Source of the DNA: Eubacterium sp.
Lineage (GTDB): Bacteria; Bacillota; Clostridia; Lachnospirales; Lachnospiraceae
Reading direction: 5' to 3'
Assembly (NCBI GenBank): GCA_017433295.1
Contig: JAFRHL010000006.1
Location: 93,653-157,652, forward strand
DNA: 64,000 nucleotides
Under the pieces are notes generated by a model. It saw nothing but the letters and a program-made list of their open reading frames with translations, was not told the DNA's origin and did not search any database. The position numbers and the translations under genes were made by a program. Shown here piece after piece: positions 8,748 through 17,582 of this stretch (positions are counted from its first letter, which is position 1; each line of letters opens with the position of its first letter).

Positions 8748-9807
8748 GATTTTAATTGTTGAAGATGAAGAACTTGAAAGGACCTCCATTAAGATCTTTC
8801 TGGAGGAGAATCTGCCTGAGGCTGAGATCGTGGGCGAGGCCAGAAGCGGTTTTGAAGCCCTGGAAATGATTGAGAACCGCGAGATCAATCTGATGCTGGT
8901 GGATATTAATATTCCGGGGGTTGATGGTCTCGAGGTGATCAGGCATGCAAGAAAAAAACTGCCTGATGCGGTGATCATCATTACAACTGCATATGATGAT
9001 TTTAATGTCGCCCACAGGGCCATTAAATTGAAAGTGGATGACTTTCTTCTGAAACCGATACGGAAGGAAGTCCTCCTGGATTCGGTCAAATCCTTTGCCT
9101 CCAGGGTGGGAGGAGACAGAAAAACAGATAAGAGTAATAAATTGTTGGCCAAGCTGGAGGTGGAATTAAGAAAATGCTCTTACAAAGCCTCTGTAGACAT
9201 TTTAAGAGAGTACATAGACCAGTTATATTTAGAGTATCATGATGTAAATGTAATATCCAAACGTCTGCAGGAGCTGGCAAAGCTGATCCTGAAAATTGCC
9301 GAAGAGCTCGGAGTCGGAGATACCAATGAACTGGTAGTCCAGATGGAGAAGCTCAAGATCAAGTATCTGCTTTATAATAATAAGCATGATGCTTATAATG
9401 AAGTGATCAAGATGGTGGATATCGTTTTTGACAGGATGAACCTTAAGGGCAAGCTGTCCGACGGCGGCATGAAATCCGTGATCGACTATATCGAACGGAA
9501 CCTGAAACGGGGCATCAGCCTGGAAGACGTGGCCAATCATGTGAATATCAGCACCTATTACCTGAGCAAAATTTTCAAGAAGGAGATGGGGGTCAACTTC
9601 ATCACCTATGTCACCGACCGGAAGATGGATCTGGCAAAGGAAATGCTGATCAATACCGATATACCGGTATTAAACATTGCCTTGGATCTGGCGTATAATG
9701 AAGCCAACTACTTCAGCAAGGCCTTCAAGAAGAAGACCGGCCTTACGCCGTCTGAGTATAGAGAAAAATACAGAGTTAGAAAGGAGGAAACAAATGAAAC
9801 GTTTTAA
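8740..9807 (+). CDS. AraC-type response regulator
   Basis: The 355-residue protein has a receiver domain (1-120) with the phosphorylated Asp in LVDINIPG (residue 55), acidic residues in VEDEE (8-11) and a conserved lysine in LLKPI (105). A linker of about 130 residues follows, then a C-terminal AraC helix-turn-helix pair (about 250-350) with ISLEDVANHVNIS and YFSKAFKKKTGLTPSEYR. The ATG at 8740 is preferred to the GTG six bases earlier because GAGAAAGG lies 8 nt upstream. It overlaps both the kinase gene before it and pduQ after it, so all are probably translationally coupled. It should activate the microcompartment operon in response to the PocR-domain kinase (inference from context). Confidence 0.9.
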   Translation: MYKILIVEDEELERTSIKIFLEENLPEAEIVGEARSGFEALEMIENREINLMLVDINIPGVDGLEVIRHARKKLPDAVIIITTAYDDFNVAHRAIKLKVDDFLLKPIRKEVLLDSVKSFASRVGGDRKTDKSNKLLAKLEVELRKCSYKASVDILREYIDQLYLEYHDVNVISKRLQELAKLILKIAEELGVGDTNELVVQMEKLKIKYLLYNNKHDAYNEVIKMVDIVFDRMNLKGKLSDGGMKSVIDYIERNLKRGISLEDVANHVNISTYYLSKIFKKEMGVNFITYVTDRKMDLAKEMLINTDIPVLNIALDLAYNEANYFSKAFKKKTGLTPSEYREKYRVRKEETNETF

Positions 9808-10948
9808 GCTTTCCACTGAAGTATTATTCAGTGAGAATGCGCTGGATGCGCTGCTGGACATCAAAGATGTCAATGCGGTCCTGATCACGGATCAGTTCAT
9901 GGTGGACTCTGGCATGGCTGACATGATCTTAAAGAAGCTTCGCTACTGCAATAAAGTTTCCGTATTCAGTGATGTGATTCCGGATCCGCCCATGGACCTG
10001 ATCGAGAAAGGAATTTCCTTCCTGGAGGACAAGGACTGTGATGTGGTCATTGCCCTGGGAGGAGGATCTTCCATCGATGCGGCGAAAGCCATTGTTTATA
10101 TGACAAAAGAGCTGCACAGGGCCAAACATGGTGAGGATGGAAAGAGGCTGAAGCTGATCGCTCTTCCCACCACCAGCGGAACAGGATCCGAGGTGACTCA
10201 GTTTGCCGTGGTTACCGATTCGGAAACGGGCAAAAAGATTCCTCTCATCGATGAGAGCCTGATGCCTGACCTGGCGATCCTTGATCCGGAACTGGTAAAA
10301 TCCGCACCGCCCTTTATCACAGCGGATACGGGCATGGATGTGATCACCCATGCTCTGGAAGCCTATGTTTCTGAGACTGCCAGCGACTGTTCCGACTGTC
10401 TGGCGGAGAAAGCCTGTGAGCTGGCCTTTGAGTACCTGCCCAGAGCTTACCGCAACGGTTTTGACATTAAGGCAAGGGACAAGATGCACAGGGCGTCCTG
10501 TCTGGCAGGCATGTCTTTTTCTCTGGTGAACCTGGGTTTAAATCACGGTATCGCCCATGCTCTTGGAGCAATCTTCCACATACCCCATGGCCGGGCCAAC
10601 GGTCTGGTGCTGCCCCATGTTATTGCCTTTAATGCAGATGTGAAGCGGGAAGGCGCAAAGCACAGCAACGATTCGGCAAAGAAGTACCAGAAGATGGCAA
10701 GAATCGTCGGTCTGCCCGCCGCCACCCCTAAAGTAGGTGTGGCCAATCTGATCGCCGAGATCGTGAGGCTGTTAAAGTATATGGACCGTCCCATGTGCAT
10801 TACGGAGTGCGGAATTTCCCTGGAGGAATTTGAGGCAAATCGTGAGGAGATCATCAAAAGGGCCCTGGCTGATGCCTGTACCGTGGCGAACCCCAGAAAG
10901 GTCTCTGCGGATGATATCAGTAAGATTCTGGACGAGATTGCAAAATAG
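9794..10948 (+). CDS. pduQ: Iron-containing alcohol dehydrogenase, PduQ-type
   Basis: The 384-residue group III alcohol dehydrogenase probably reduces propionaldehyde to 1-propanol and recycles NADH inside the microcompartment. The nucleotide-binding GGGSSIDAAKA lies near residue 90. Metal-binding histidines are expected in DVITHALEAYV, NHGIAHALGA and PHGRANGLVLPH (about residues 195-275). The start is the ATG 7 nt after AAGGAGG; it overlaps the regulator gene by 14 nt. It is grouped with the regulatory genes rather than with the shell operon, which begins 225 nt further on. No clear encapsulation peptide is visible, and the family alone would also allow other aldehydes. Confidence 0.9.
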   Translation: MKRFKLSTEVLFSENALDALLDIKDVNAVLITDQFMVDSGMADMILKKLRYCNKVSVFSDVIPDPPMDLIEKGISFLEDKDCDVVIALGGGSSIDAAKAIVYMTKELHRAKHGEDGKRLKLIALPTTSGTGSEVTQFAVVTDSETGKKIPLIDESLMPDLAILDPELVKSAPPFITADTGMDVITHALEAYVSETASDCSDCLAEKACELAFEYLPRAYRNGFDIKARDKMHRASCLAGMSFSLVNLGLNHGIAHALGAIFHIPHGRANGLVLPHVIAFNADVKREGAKHSNDSAKKYQKMARIVGLPAATPKVGVANLIAEIVRLLKYMDRPMCITECGISLEEFEANREEIIKRALADACTVANPRKVSADDISKILDEIAK

Positions 10949-10998
10949 TTGACATAAAGGGCGTAAATTTTATGCCGGCTTATAAAAATTATGTCAAC
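10948..10998 (+). promoter_or_regulatory. Large inverted repeat at the pduQ end
   Basis: GTTGACATAA (10948-10957) is exactly repeated in inverse as TTATGTCAAC (10989-10998). Nested inside, GGCGTAAA and TTTATGCC (10960-10976) also pair. It begins at the last base of the pduQ stop codon and has no T-run, so it is not a typical terminator. It may be a regulator site or an RNA-processing structure. Confidence 0.5.
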
Positions 10999-11069
10999 AA
11001 AGTATCATGAAAGAGATTTGAGAAATCCAATTCTCTGCAATGAAAAACTAAAATTTATAGCATATGGGC

Positions 11070-11160
11070 AAGTAATTTTGTGAATATTGCTATATAATCA
11101 AATTATCCTGTAAGTCAACCGACGACAGTCTGCCCTATCCAGGCGGACAACTAACTTTTT
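11070..11160 (+). promoter_or_regulatory. Promoter and leader of the pdu shell operon
   Basis: A perfect -10 box TATAAT lies at 11093-11098, but no match to TTGACA lies 16-18 nt upstream, which suits a promoter needing an activator such as the AraC-type regulator. The leader then holds a 7-bp hairpin, GTCTGCC (11128-11134) with GGCGGAC (11142-11148). I find no cobalamin riboswitch. Confidence 0.55.
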
Positions 11161-11173
11161 AAGGAGGTCAATT

Positions 11174-11446
11174 ATGCAGAAAGAAGCTTTAGGAATGATT
11201 GAAACCAAAGGTTTGGTTGGCGCTATTGAAGCAGCCGATTCCATGGTTAAATCAGCAAATGTTACACTGGTTGGATACGAGAAAATCGGTTCCGGTTTTG
11301 TAACAGTTATGGTTCGCGGAGATGTAGGAGCTGTTAAGGCTTCCGTTGACGCCGGAACAGTTGCAGCTGATAAGGTTGGTACTGTTGTTTCCAGTCATGT
11401 CATCCCAAGACCACATACAGACGTAGAGAAGATCTTACCACAATAA
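11174..11446 (+). CDS. pduA: BMC shell hexamer protein, PduA/PduJ-like
   Basis: This 90-residue single BMC domain (BMC-H) protein forms the flat hexagonal tiles of the microcompartment shell. Typical features are [20 protein letters not shown] at the start, the GDVGAVKA block near residue 55 and SHVIPRPH near 75. It has a strong AAGGAGG site and is the first gene of the structural operon. It is the only short BMC-H protein here; enteric pdu loci carry two, pduA and pduJ. The facets may therefore be built mainly from this protein, with PduB and PduK. It cannot be assigned to PduA rather than PduJ from sequence alone. Confidence 0.93.
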   Translation: MQKEALGMIETKGLVGAIEAADSMVKSANVTLVGYEKIGSGFVTVMVRGDVGAVKASVDAGTVAADKVGTVVSSHVIPRPHTDVEKILPQ

Positions 11447-11493
11447 GCCTTAAACCTTGTCTGATGATCAATTATTAATGGAGGTATTATTCA

Positions 11494-12321
11494 ATGAAAG
11501 ACGAAATGATGGCTAAAATCATGGACGAAGTTATGAAGAAAATGGGTGGAGCGCAGGCTGAGAGCAATTTCGCTAACGACACCACAATCCAGGCTCCGAC
11601 TCCACAGGGCATCAACGAAGACCTTTGCGGATTAACTGAGTATGTTGGAACAGCTATGGGACATACCATCGGTCTGGTTATCGCTAACCTTGACTACAGT
11701 GTTCATGAAATGTTAAAGATCGATCCGAAGTATCGTTCCATCGGTATCGTTGCTGACCGTGTTGGTGCAGGTCCCCAGATCTTCGCAGCTGACGAGGCTG
11801 TAAAAGCTACTAACACAGAAGCAGTTATGATTGAGTGCCCGAGAGATACAGAGGGTGGCGCAGGACATGGATGCCTGGTTGTTTTCGGTGCTGAGGATGT
11901 TTCTGATGCAAGAAGAGCTGTTGAGGTTTGCTTAAGCTTTGTTGAGAAACAGTTCGGTGATGTATACGGCAACTCCGCAGGACATCTTGAGTTCCAGTAC
12001 ACAGCACGTGCTTCCTACTGCTTAGAGAAGGCCTTCGGCGCTGTTGTAGGTAAGGCATTCGGTATCACCGTAGGTGCTCCGTCCGGTATCGGTATCGTAT
12101 TAGCAGATACAGCTGCCAAGACCGCTACAATTGATCCTATCGCTATCGCAACACCCGGCAATGGCGGAACATCTTTCTCCAACGAGGTTAACTTCTTCTT
12201 CTCAGGAGATTCAGGAGCAGTTAGACAGGCTATCATCGGCGCAAGAGAAGTTGGTAAGCAGTTACTGAAGGCTCTGGCTCCGGACGAACCGCTTGAGTCC
12301 AGTACTGTACCGTACATCTAA
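11494..12321 (+). CDS. pduB: BMC shell trimer protein PduB
   Basis: The 275-residue tandem-BMC protein (BMC-T) forms pseudohexameric trimers in the shell. Two BMC domains follow an N-terminal extension of about 40 residues. Conserved stretches are GTAMGHTIGLVIANLD near 52, ADEAVKATNT near 98, and GNGGTSFSNEVNFFFSGDSGAV near 215-235. The first 18 residues (MKDEMMAKIMDEVMKKMG) form an amphipathic helix very like the encapsulation tags on PduD, PduE, PduL and PduP; in PduB of other species this extension is known to link shell and cargo. It is preceded by GGAGG and lies 47 nt after pduA. Confidence 0.93.
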   Translation: MKDEMMAKIMDEVMKKMGGAQAESNFANDTTIQAPTPQGINEDLCGLTEYVGTAMGHTIGLVIANLDYSVHEMLKIDPKYRSIGIVADRVGAGPQIFAADEAVKATNTEAVMIECPRDTEGGAGHGCLVVFGAEDVSDARRAVEVCLSFVEKQFGDVYGNSAGHLEFQYTARASYCLEKAFGAVVGKAFGITVGAPSGIGIVLADTAAKTATIDPIAIATPGNGGTSFSNEVNFFFSGDSGAVRQAIIGAREVGKQLLKALAPDEPLESSTVPYI

Positions 12322-12361
12322 GATTGACAGCTACATATTAGACGCTCCGATTTTTATGACT

Positions 12362-12435
12362 TCACACGGGGTGAGAGCCGTGTGAGGATAAAACAGAGTA
12401 TGTTGCCTTTGCGTCTTGTGAGAGTGGCGCAGGGG
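12362..12435 (+). promoter_or_regulatory. Tandem RNA hairpins between pduB and pduC
   Basis: Hairpin 1 pairs TCACACGG (12362-12369) with CCGTGTGA (12378-12385). Hairpin 2 pairs CCTTTGCGTC (12406-12415) with GGCGCAGGGG (12426-12435), including G-T wobbles. Both loops contain GTGAGAG. They occupy the 148-nt gap before pduC and end about 35 nt before its start. There is no T-run, so a role in mRNA processing or protein binding is more likely than termination. Confidence 0.6.
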
Positions 12436-12469
12436 ACACAGAATTGAGAATTTGAGAGGTGTTGAGACC

Positions 12470-14134
12470 GTGAGAAGTAAACGTTTTGAATATTTAGATC
12501 AAAGACCTGTTAATCAGGACGGCTATGCATTAGATTGGCCAGAAGTTGGATTTATTGCGATGAACAGTCCCTTTGACCCGGTTCCATCTATTAAGATCGA
12601 GAACGGCGTGGTTACAGAGATGGATGGAAAGACAGCAGATCAGTTCGATATGCTGGATGCTTTCATCGCTAAATATGCTATTAACCTTGATTTCGCAGAG
12701 GAAGCTATGGCTAAGGATTCTCTGGAAATCGCCCGTATGCTCGTCGACATCAATGTTAACAGAGCAGAATGCTTAAAATATACCACAGCAGTTACTCCTG
12801 CTAAGTTAGTTGAGATCGTTGGTAACCTGAACGTACTCGAGGTAATGATGGGTATTACCAAGATGAGATGCAGGTTAAAACCCGCTAACCAGTGCCACGT
12901 AACAAACGTTAAAGATAACATGATCCAGATCGCAGCAGACGCCGCTGAGGCCGCTGTACGTGGATTCGCCGAGATGGAGACCACAGTAGGTATCGTTCGT
13001 TACGCTCCGTTCAACGCCCTGGCTATCATGCTTGGTGCTAACGTTGGACGTCCTGGTATTTTAACACAGTGTGCTGTAGAGGAAGCTACAGAGCTTGACC
13101 TTGGTATGAGAGGTTACACCGCATATGCCGAGACAGTTTCCGTATACGGAACTGAGGACGTATTCATGGATGGTGATGATACTCCGTGGTCCAAGGCATT
13201 CCTTGCATCCTGCTACGCATCCCGTGGTGTTAAGATGAGATTCACATCCGGTACAGGTTCTGAGGTTCAGATGGGTATGGCAGAAGGAAAGTCCATGCTT
13301 TATCTTGAGGCCCGCTGCCTTGGTGTTACCCGTGGTGCCGGTGTTCAGGGAACCCAGAATGGTTCCGTATCCTGTGTTGGTGTACCCGCAGCCGTTCCTG
13401 GTGGTATCCGTGCCATCGCATGTGAGAACCTGATTGCAGGTATGCTTGACCTTGAGAACGCATCCTCCAACGACCAGACATTTACACATTCTGATTTACG
13501 TAGAGTTGCACGTTCTATCCCGCAGTTCATTCCTGGCACAGATTATATCTGCTCCGGATATTCTGCTACACCTAACTATGATAACATGTTCGCCGGCTCC
13601 AACTGGGATGCAGACGATTATGATGACTGGGTAGTAATCCAGCGTGACCTTAAGGTTGACGCAGGTCTTGTACCCGCTACAGAAGAAGAAGTTGTTGCTG
13701 CTCGTAATAAAGCTGCAAGAGCTATTCAGGCTATCTTCCGTGAATTAGGATTACCTGAGATCACAGATGAAGAAGTTGAAGCCGGTACATATGCACGCGG
13801 TTCCCAGGATATGCCTGACCGTGACGTTGTTGCCGACTTGAAGGCTGCTACAGAGATGCTTGAAAGAGGCGTAACAGGTATTGACTTTGTTAAGGCTCTT
13901 TACAAAGGCGGATTCGAAGATGTTGCAGAGTCTGTATTCAACATTCAGAAGGCTAAGGTTGTTGGTGACTACTTACATACCGCTTCCATGCTTGATGACA
14001 AGTTCCATGTAATTTCTGCTGTTAACAGCCCGAACTGCTACGAAGGACCGATGACCGGTTATCAGATCAGCCCAGAGCTCTGGGAGAAGCTGAGCAACAT
14101 TCGTACAGCTGTTGACCCATCTAAGATCGATTAA
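12470..14134 (+). CDS. pduC: B12-dependent diol dehydratase, large subunit
   Basis: This is the catalytic subunit that, with PduD, PduE and adenosylcobalamin, converts 1,2-propanediol to propionaldehyde. The GTG at 12470 (after AGAGGTG) gives 554 residues starting MRSKRFE, the same length and opening as the Klebsiella enzyme; an upstream TTG in frame is less likely. Counting from this start, the active-site residues His143, Glu170, Gln296, Asp335 and Ser362 are all present, with Ser301 and Gln336 as expected for diol rather than glycerol dehydratase. No glycyl radical motif exists, so this is the B12 type. Codons are strongly biased to GTT, GCT and CGT, suggesting high expression. Confidence 0.97.
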   Translation: MRSKRFEYLDQRPVNQDGYALDWPEVGFIAMNSPFDPVPSIKIENGVVTEMDGKTADQFDMLDAFIAKYAINLDFAEEAMAKDSLEIARMLVDINVNRAECLKYTTAVTPAKLVEIVGNLNVLEVMMGITKMRCRLKPANQCHVTNVKDNMIQIAADAAEAAVRGFAEMETTVGIVRYAPFNALAIMLGANVGRPGILTQCAVEEATELDLGMRGYTAYAETVSVYGTEDVFMDGDDTPWSKAFLASCYASRGVKMRFTSGTGSEVQMGMAEGKSMLYLEARCLGVTRGAGVQGTQNGSVSCVGVPAAVPGGIRAIACENLIAGMLDLENASSNDQTFTHSDLRRVARSIPQFIPGTDYICSGYSATPNYDNMFAGSNWDADDYDDWVVIQRDLKVDAGLVPATEEEVVAARNKAARAIQAIFRELGLPEITDEEVEAGTYARGSQDMPDRDVVADLKAATEMLERGVTGIDFVKALYKGGFEDVAESVFNIQKAKVVGDYLHTASMLDDKFHVISAVNSPNCYEGPMTGYQISPELWEKLSNIRTAVDPSKID

Positions 14135-14163
14135 TCTAAGTCTGTTAAGGAAGGTGAACTAGA

Positions 14164-14820
14164 ATGGCAATTGATGAAAAATTATTAAAGAGCGTTATCG
14201 CTGAAGTTCTTAAAGAAATGAACGCAATTTCTGATTCTGCTCCGGCAGCAGAAGGCGTTGTTTCCGAGTCCGAAGGCATGACCATTACTGAGATTGGCGA
14301 TGCAGCAAAAGGTACCAATCCTAACGAAGTTGTTTTAGGTTTAGCTCCTGCTTTTGGCGCTTCCCAGACAAAGAACATCGTTGGTATCCCCCATGCGGAC
14401 ATCATCAAAGAAGTTATGGCCGGCCTTGAAGAGGAAGGTGTATCCTGCCGTATCGTTAAAGTTTACAGAACATCTGACGTATCCTTTATCGCTCACGACG
14501 CAGCAGAGTTATCCGGATCCGGCATCGGCATTGGCATCCAGTCCAAAGGTACAACTGTAATCCATCAGAAAGACCTTCCGCCGCTGTCCAACCTGGAATT
14601 ATTCCCGCAGTGCCCGCTGATTGACCTTGATACATACAGAGCAATTGGAAAGAACGCCGCTAAATATGCTAAAGGCGAGTCCCCAAGCCCCGTACCGGTA
14701 AGAAATGATCAGATGGCTAGACCGAAGTACCAGGCTCTGTCCGCAGTTCTCCATATCAAAGAGACTGAGCATGCCGACAGAGATAAGGCTCCTAAGGCTC
14801 TTAAGGTAGAATTTAAATAA
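14164..14820 (+). CDS. pduD: Diol dehydratase, medium subunit
   Basis: The 218-residue medium subunit helps bind adenosylcobalamin. The first 18 residues ([18 protein letters not shown]) form an amphipathic helix of the kind that targets cargo into microcompartments, followed by a flexible Ala/Ser-rich linker. The folded domain begins near residue 45 with [20 protein letters not shown] and includes the [21 protein letters not shown] block near 120-140, typical of the family. It sits 29 nt after pduC with an AAGGTGA site and 14 nt before pduE, as in other pdu operons. Confidence 0.95.
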   Translation: MAIDEKLLKSVIAEVLKEMNAISDSAPAAEGVVSESEGMTITEIGDAAKGTNPNEVVLGLAPAFGASQTKNIVGIPHADIIKEVMAGLEEEGVSCRIVKVYRTSDVSFIAHDAAELSGSGIGIGIQSKGTTVIHQKDLPPLSNLELFPQCPLIDLDTYRAIGKNAAKYAKGESPSPVPVRNDQMARPKYQALSAVLHIKETEHADRDKAPKALKVEFK

Positions 14821-14834
14821 TCGGAGGTGCAATC

Positions 14835-15338
14835 GTGAATCAGGAATTATTAGTAAGACAGATTATGCAGGAAGTGCTTAAAAATATGCAGGGTGCTCAG
14901 GCATCTTCTCAGGCATGTGAATGCGAGAAGGTTACTGTTGCAGATTACCCCATCGGAGAGAAAAAGCCTGAATTAATAAAGAGTGCGTCCGGAAAGTCCC
15001 TTGACGAACTGACACTTGAGGGAGTTATCAAAGGCGATTTAACCGCTAAGGATTTCCGTATCACAAAAGAGACTCTTGAGTTACAGGCTCAGGTTGCAGA
15101 GTCCGCAGGACGTGGATTCTTCGCAGTTAACTTAAGAAGAGCCGGTGAGCTTATTCCGGTTCCGGATGCTCGTCTTCTTGAGATCTACAATGCTCTCCGT
15201 CCCTATCGTTCAACCAAGGCAGAGCTTTATGCCATTGGTGATGAGTTAATTAACCAGTACGGTGCTGTAGTTTCCGGTAACTTCGTTAAAGAAGCTGCTG
15301 ATATCTATGAGAAACGTAATCGTCTGAAAAAAGCTTAA
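14835..15338 (+). CDS. pduE: Diol dehydratase, small subunit
   Basis: The 167-residue small subunit completes the PduCDE heterohexamer. Recognisable family segments are the GKSLDELTLEGVIKGDL region near residue 55, ESAGRGFFAVNLRRAGELIPVPD near 95, and RPYRSTKAEL near 128. The first 17 residues (MNQELLVRQIMQEVLKN) are another encapsulation-like amphipathic helix, which is more pronounced here than in many enteric PduE proteins. It is tightly packed between pduD and pduG, each within 15-25 nt. Confidence 0.95.
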   Translation: MNQELLVRQIMQEVLKNMQGAQASSQACECEKVTVADYPIGEKKPELIKSASGKSLDELTLEGVIKGDLTAKDFRITKETLELQAQVAESAGRGFFAVNLRRAGELIPVPDARLLEIYNALRPYRSTKAELYAIGDELINQYGAVVSGNFVKEAADIYEKRNRLKKA

Positions 15339-15363
15339 TTAACTCCTACGGAGGTATATGAAA

Positions 15364-17181
15364 GTGAAATTAGTTGCGGGCGTTGATATTGGTAATGCGA
15401 CAACCGAAAGCGCAATAGCCAGAATCGATGGAAAGCAGGTCACCTTTTTAGCCAGCGGTATCACAGATACCACCGGCATAAAAGGAACAAAGCAGAATAT
15501 ACACGGTGTGTTCAAATCATTAAAGACTGCTCTGGACAAGGCAGGACTTGATATTAAAGATCTGGATGAAGTTCGTGTAAATGAAGCTGCTCCTGTTATT
15601 GGTGACGTTGCCATGGAGACGATTACCGAAACTATTATCACAGAATCTACTATGATTGGACACAATCCCAATACCCCTGGAGGTATTGGGATTGGTGTTG
15701 GTCTTTCCCACATGATCGACCAGCTCGATTCAGTTCCAAAGGGTACAGATGTGATCGTAGTTGTACCGTCTAAGATTTCATTTGAGCTTGCTGCTAAGAT
15801 GATCAATCTCTATAATAAAACACTCAACATTACAGGTGCCATTGTCCAGCGCGATGATGGCGTTTTAATTAACAACAGACTTGACCATAAGATTCCCATC
15901 GTTGATGAGGTCGGGATGGTGGATAAGGTGCCCATCGGCATGCTTACCGCTGTGGAGGTTGCGCCTGTGGGCGGAGTTGTTGAAGTTCTCTCCAATCCCT
16001 ATGGTATTGCCACCTTATTCAAACTGTCATCCGATGAGACAAAACAGGTCGTTCCGATTGCCCGTGCATTGATCGGAAACCGGTCGGCGGTTGTTATTAA
16101 GACACCGGAAGGTGACGTAAAGGAAAGAAGGATCCCTGCAGGCTCCATTGAGATCATCGGTAAAAAGAAAAAAGTTACCGTGGATGTAGATGAAGGCGCA
16201 GAGAGGATGATGGATGCGGTAAACAGCATTGATGTTATCGAGGATATTAAGGGAGAACCGGGAACCAATGCCGGCGGTATGCTGGAGAAGGTTCGTCAGG
16301 TAATGTCCAGGCTTACCGATCAGCATCCCAGAGATATCAAGATTCAGGATCTTCTTGCTGTGGATACCTTTAATCCCCAGAAGGTTAAGGGGGGACTTGC
16401 CAACGAGTTCTCCTATGAGAGCGCGGTAGGTATCGCGGCCATGGTTAAGGCAGACCGTCTGCAAATGGAAATGATTGCAGAAGAGCTGACAGACCGTCTG
16501 GGTATTCCTGTATATGTTGGCGGCGTTGAGGCTGATATGGCCATTAAGGGAGCTTTAACTACACCGGGAACCAATGTTCCCCTTGCCATAGTGGATATGG
16601 GAGCAGGATCGACGGATGCTTCCATTAAGAACAGAAAAGGTGATGTTAAGCTGATACATCTGGCAGGAGCCGGTAACATGGTAACCTTGCTGATTCAATC
16701 AGAACTTGGTCTTGAGGATTTTGATTTGGCGGAGGATATTAAGAAGTATCCCCTTGCAAAGGTGGAGAGTCTTTTCCATGTCCGCCATGAGGACGGAACC
16801 GTTCAGTTTTTTGAACAGCCTCTTGACCCCAATGTATTTGCAAAGGTAGTTCTGGTTAAGGGAGACGGCGAGTTTGTGCCGATCGAAGGCTTTAATAATG
16901 TCGAAAAGATCAAGAATGTCCGGACATCGGCAAAGAAGAAAGTATTTGTTACAAATGCACTTCGTTCTCTTGCAAAGGTCAGCCCGACCGGTAATGTAAG
17001 AGACATTGAATTTGTGGTATTGGTAGGAGGATCTGCTCTTGACTTTGAGATACCGACCCTTGTTACCGATGCGTTATCACAATATAATATAGTAGCTGGC
17101 CGGGGCAACATCCGCGGATGTGAAGGCCCCCGTAATGCAGTGGCGACAGGACTTGCATTGTCATGCGCTGAAGGAGAATGA
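15364..17181 (+). CDS. pduG: Diol dehydratase reactivase, large subunit
   Basis: This is the ATP-dependent reactivating factor (DdrA type) that removes damaged cobalamin from inactivated diol dehydratase. It has an actin/Hsp70-like ATPase fold: AGVDIGNATTES at the start (phosphate loop 1) and VDMGAGSTDASI near residue 405 (phosphate loop 2). The glycine-rich GHNPNTPGGIGIG block is near 100. The GTG at 15364 is preferred (605 residues) because GGAGG at 15350-15354 leaves only 3 nt to the ATG at 15358. It ends just before pduH, the small subunit. The family match is strong over the whole length. Confidence 0.95.
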   Translation: MKLVAGVDIGNATTESAIARIDGKQVTFLASGITDTTGIKGTKQNIHGVFKSLKTALDKAGLDIKDLDEVRVNEAAPVIGDVAMETITETIITESTMIGHNPNTPGGIGIGVGLSHMIDQLDSVPKGTDVIVVVPSKISFELAAKMINLYNKTLNITGAIVQRDDGVLINNRLDHKIPIVDEVGMVDKVPIGMLTAVEVAPVGGVVEVLSNPYGIATLFKLSSDETKQVVPIARALIGNRSAVVIKTPEGDVKERRIPAGSIEIIGKKKKVTVDVDEGAERMMDAVNSIDVIEDIKGEPGTNAGGMLEKVRQVMSRLTDQHPRDIKIQDLLAVDTFNPQKVKGGLANEFSYESAVGIAAMVKADRLQMEMIAEELTDRLGIPVYVGGVEADMAIKGALTTPGTNVPLAIVDMGAGSTDASIKNRKGDVKLIHLAGAGNMVTLLIQSELGLEDFDLAEDIKKYPLAKVESLFHVRHEDGTVQFFEQPLDPNVFAKVVLVKGDGEFVPIEGFNNVEKIKNVRTSAKKKVFVTNALRSLAKVSPTGNVRDIEFVVLVGGSALDFEIPTLVTDALSQYNIVAGRGNIRGCEGPRNAVATGLALSCAEGE

Positions 17182-17183
17182 GC

Positions 17184-17546
17184 ATGGAAGGAAGGTTTTC
17201 AGACCAGAAAAACAGACCCAGTATCAAAGTTTTTTATGACTGCGATCACCTTTCGGTTTCTGATTTTACAGGCGTTCTCCTCGGTATCGAGGAGGAAGGA
17301 ATCCCCTATGATGTTCAGGAAGAGCACACGAGCGATGTCCTGGAACTCGCACATAAAGCCAGCTTGGATTCAAGATTAGGGGTGGGCGTTGGAATCAGCA
17401 AGGAAGGAATCGTTCTTCAATATGAAAAGCTTGACAAAGCGGCACCTCTTTTTAAGATTAAGTTATATCAGAAGGAACTGTTCAGAAATATCGGTGCGAA
17501 TGCGGCAAGACTCGTTAAGAAGATGCCCTTTAAACCGCTGGATTAG
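17184..17546 (+). CDS. pduH: Diol dehydratase reactivase, small subunit
   Basis: The 120-residue small subunit of the reactivase (DdrB type) swaps with the dehydratase beta subunit during cofactor release. Family features include PSIKVFYDCD near residue 12, LLGIEEEGIPYD near 30, and the RLGVGVGISKEGIVLQYEKL block near 60-80. An ATG at 17178 overlaps the pduG stop but lies only about one base from the GGAG site, so the ATG at 17184 is favoured. The paired pduG-pduH order is standard. Confidence 0.92.
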   Translation: MEGRFSDQKNRPSIKVFYDCDHLSVSDFTGVLLGIEEEGIPYDVQEEHTSDVLELAHKASLDSRLGVGVGISKEGIVLQYEKLDKAAPLFKIKLYQKELFRNIGANAARLVKKMPFKPLD

Positions 17547-17582
17547 TTCCGGTATCAAAATATAGGTTAAGGAGGTGAAAAG

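Noticed and set aside
10949-11173. Cobalamin riboswitch upstream of pduA (and likewise at 6479-6775)
   Set aside because: No B12-box-like sequence or multi-stem scaffold is seen; only short hairpins.
12362-12435. ANTAR (EutV-type) dual-hairpin target
   Set aside because: The loops are 8 and 10 nt and do not match the six-base A/G consensus, there is no terminator overlap, and no ANTAR regulator gene is present.
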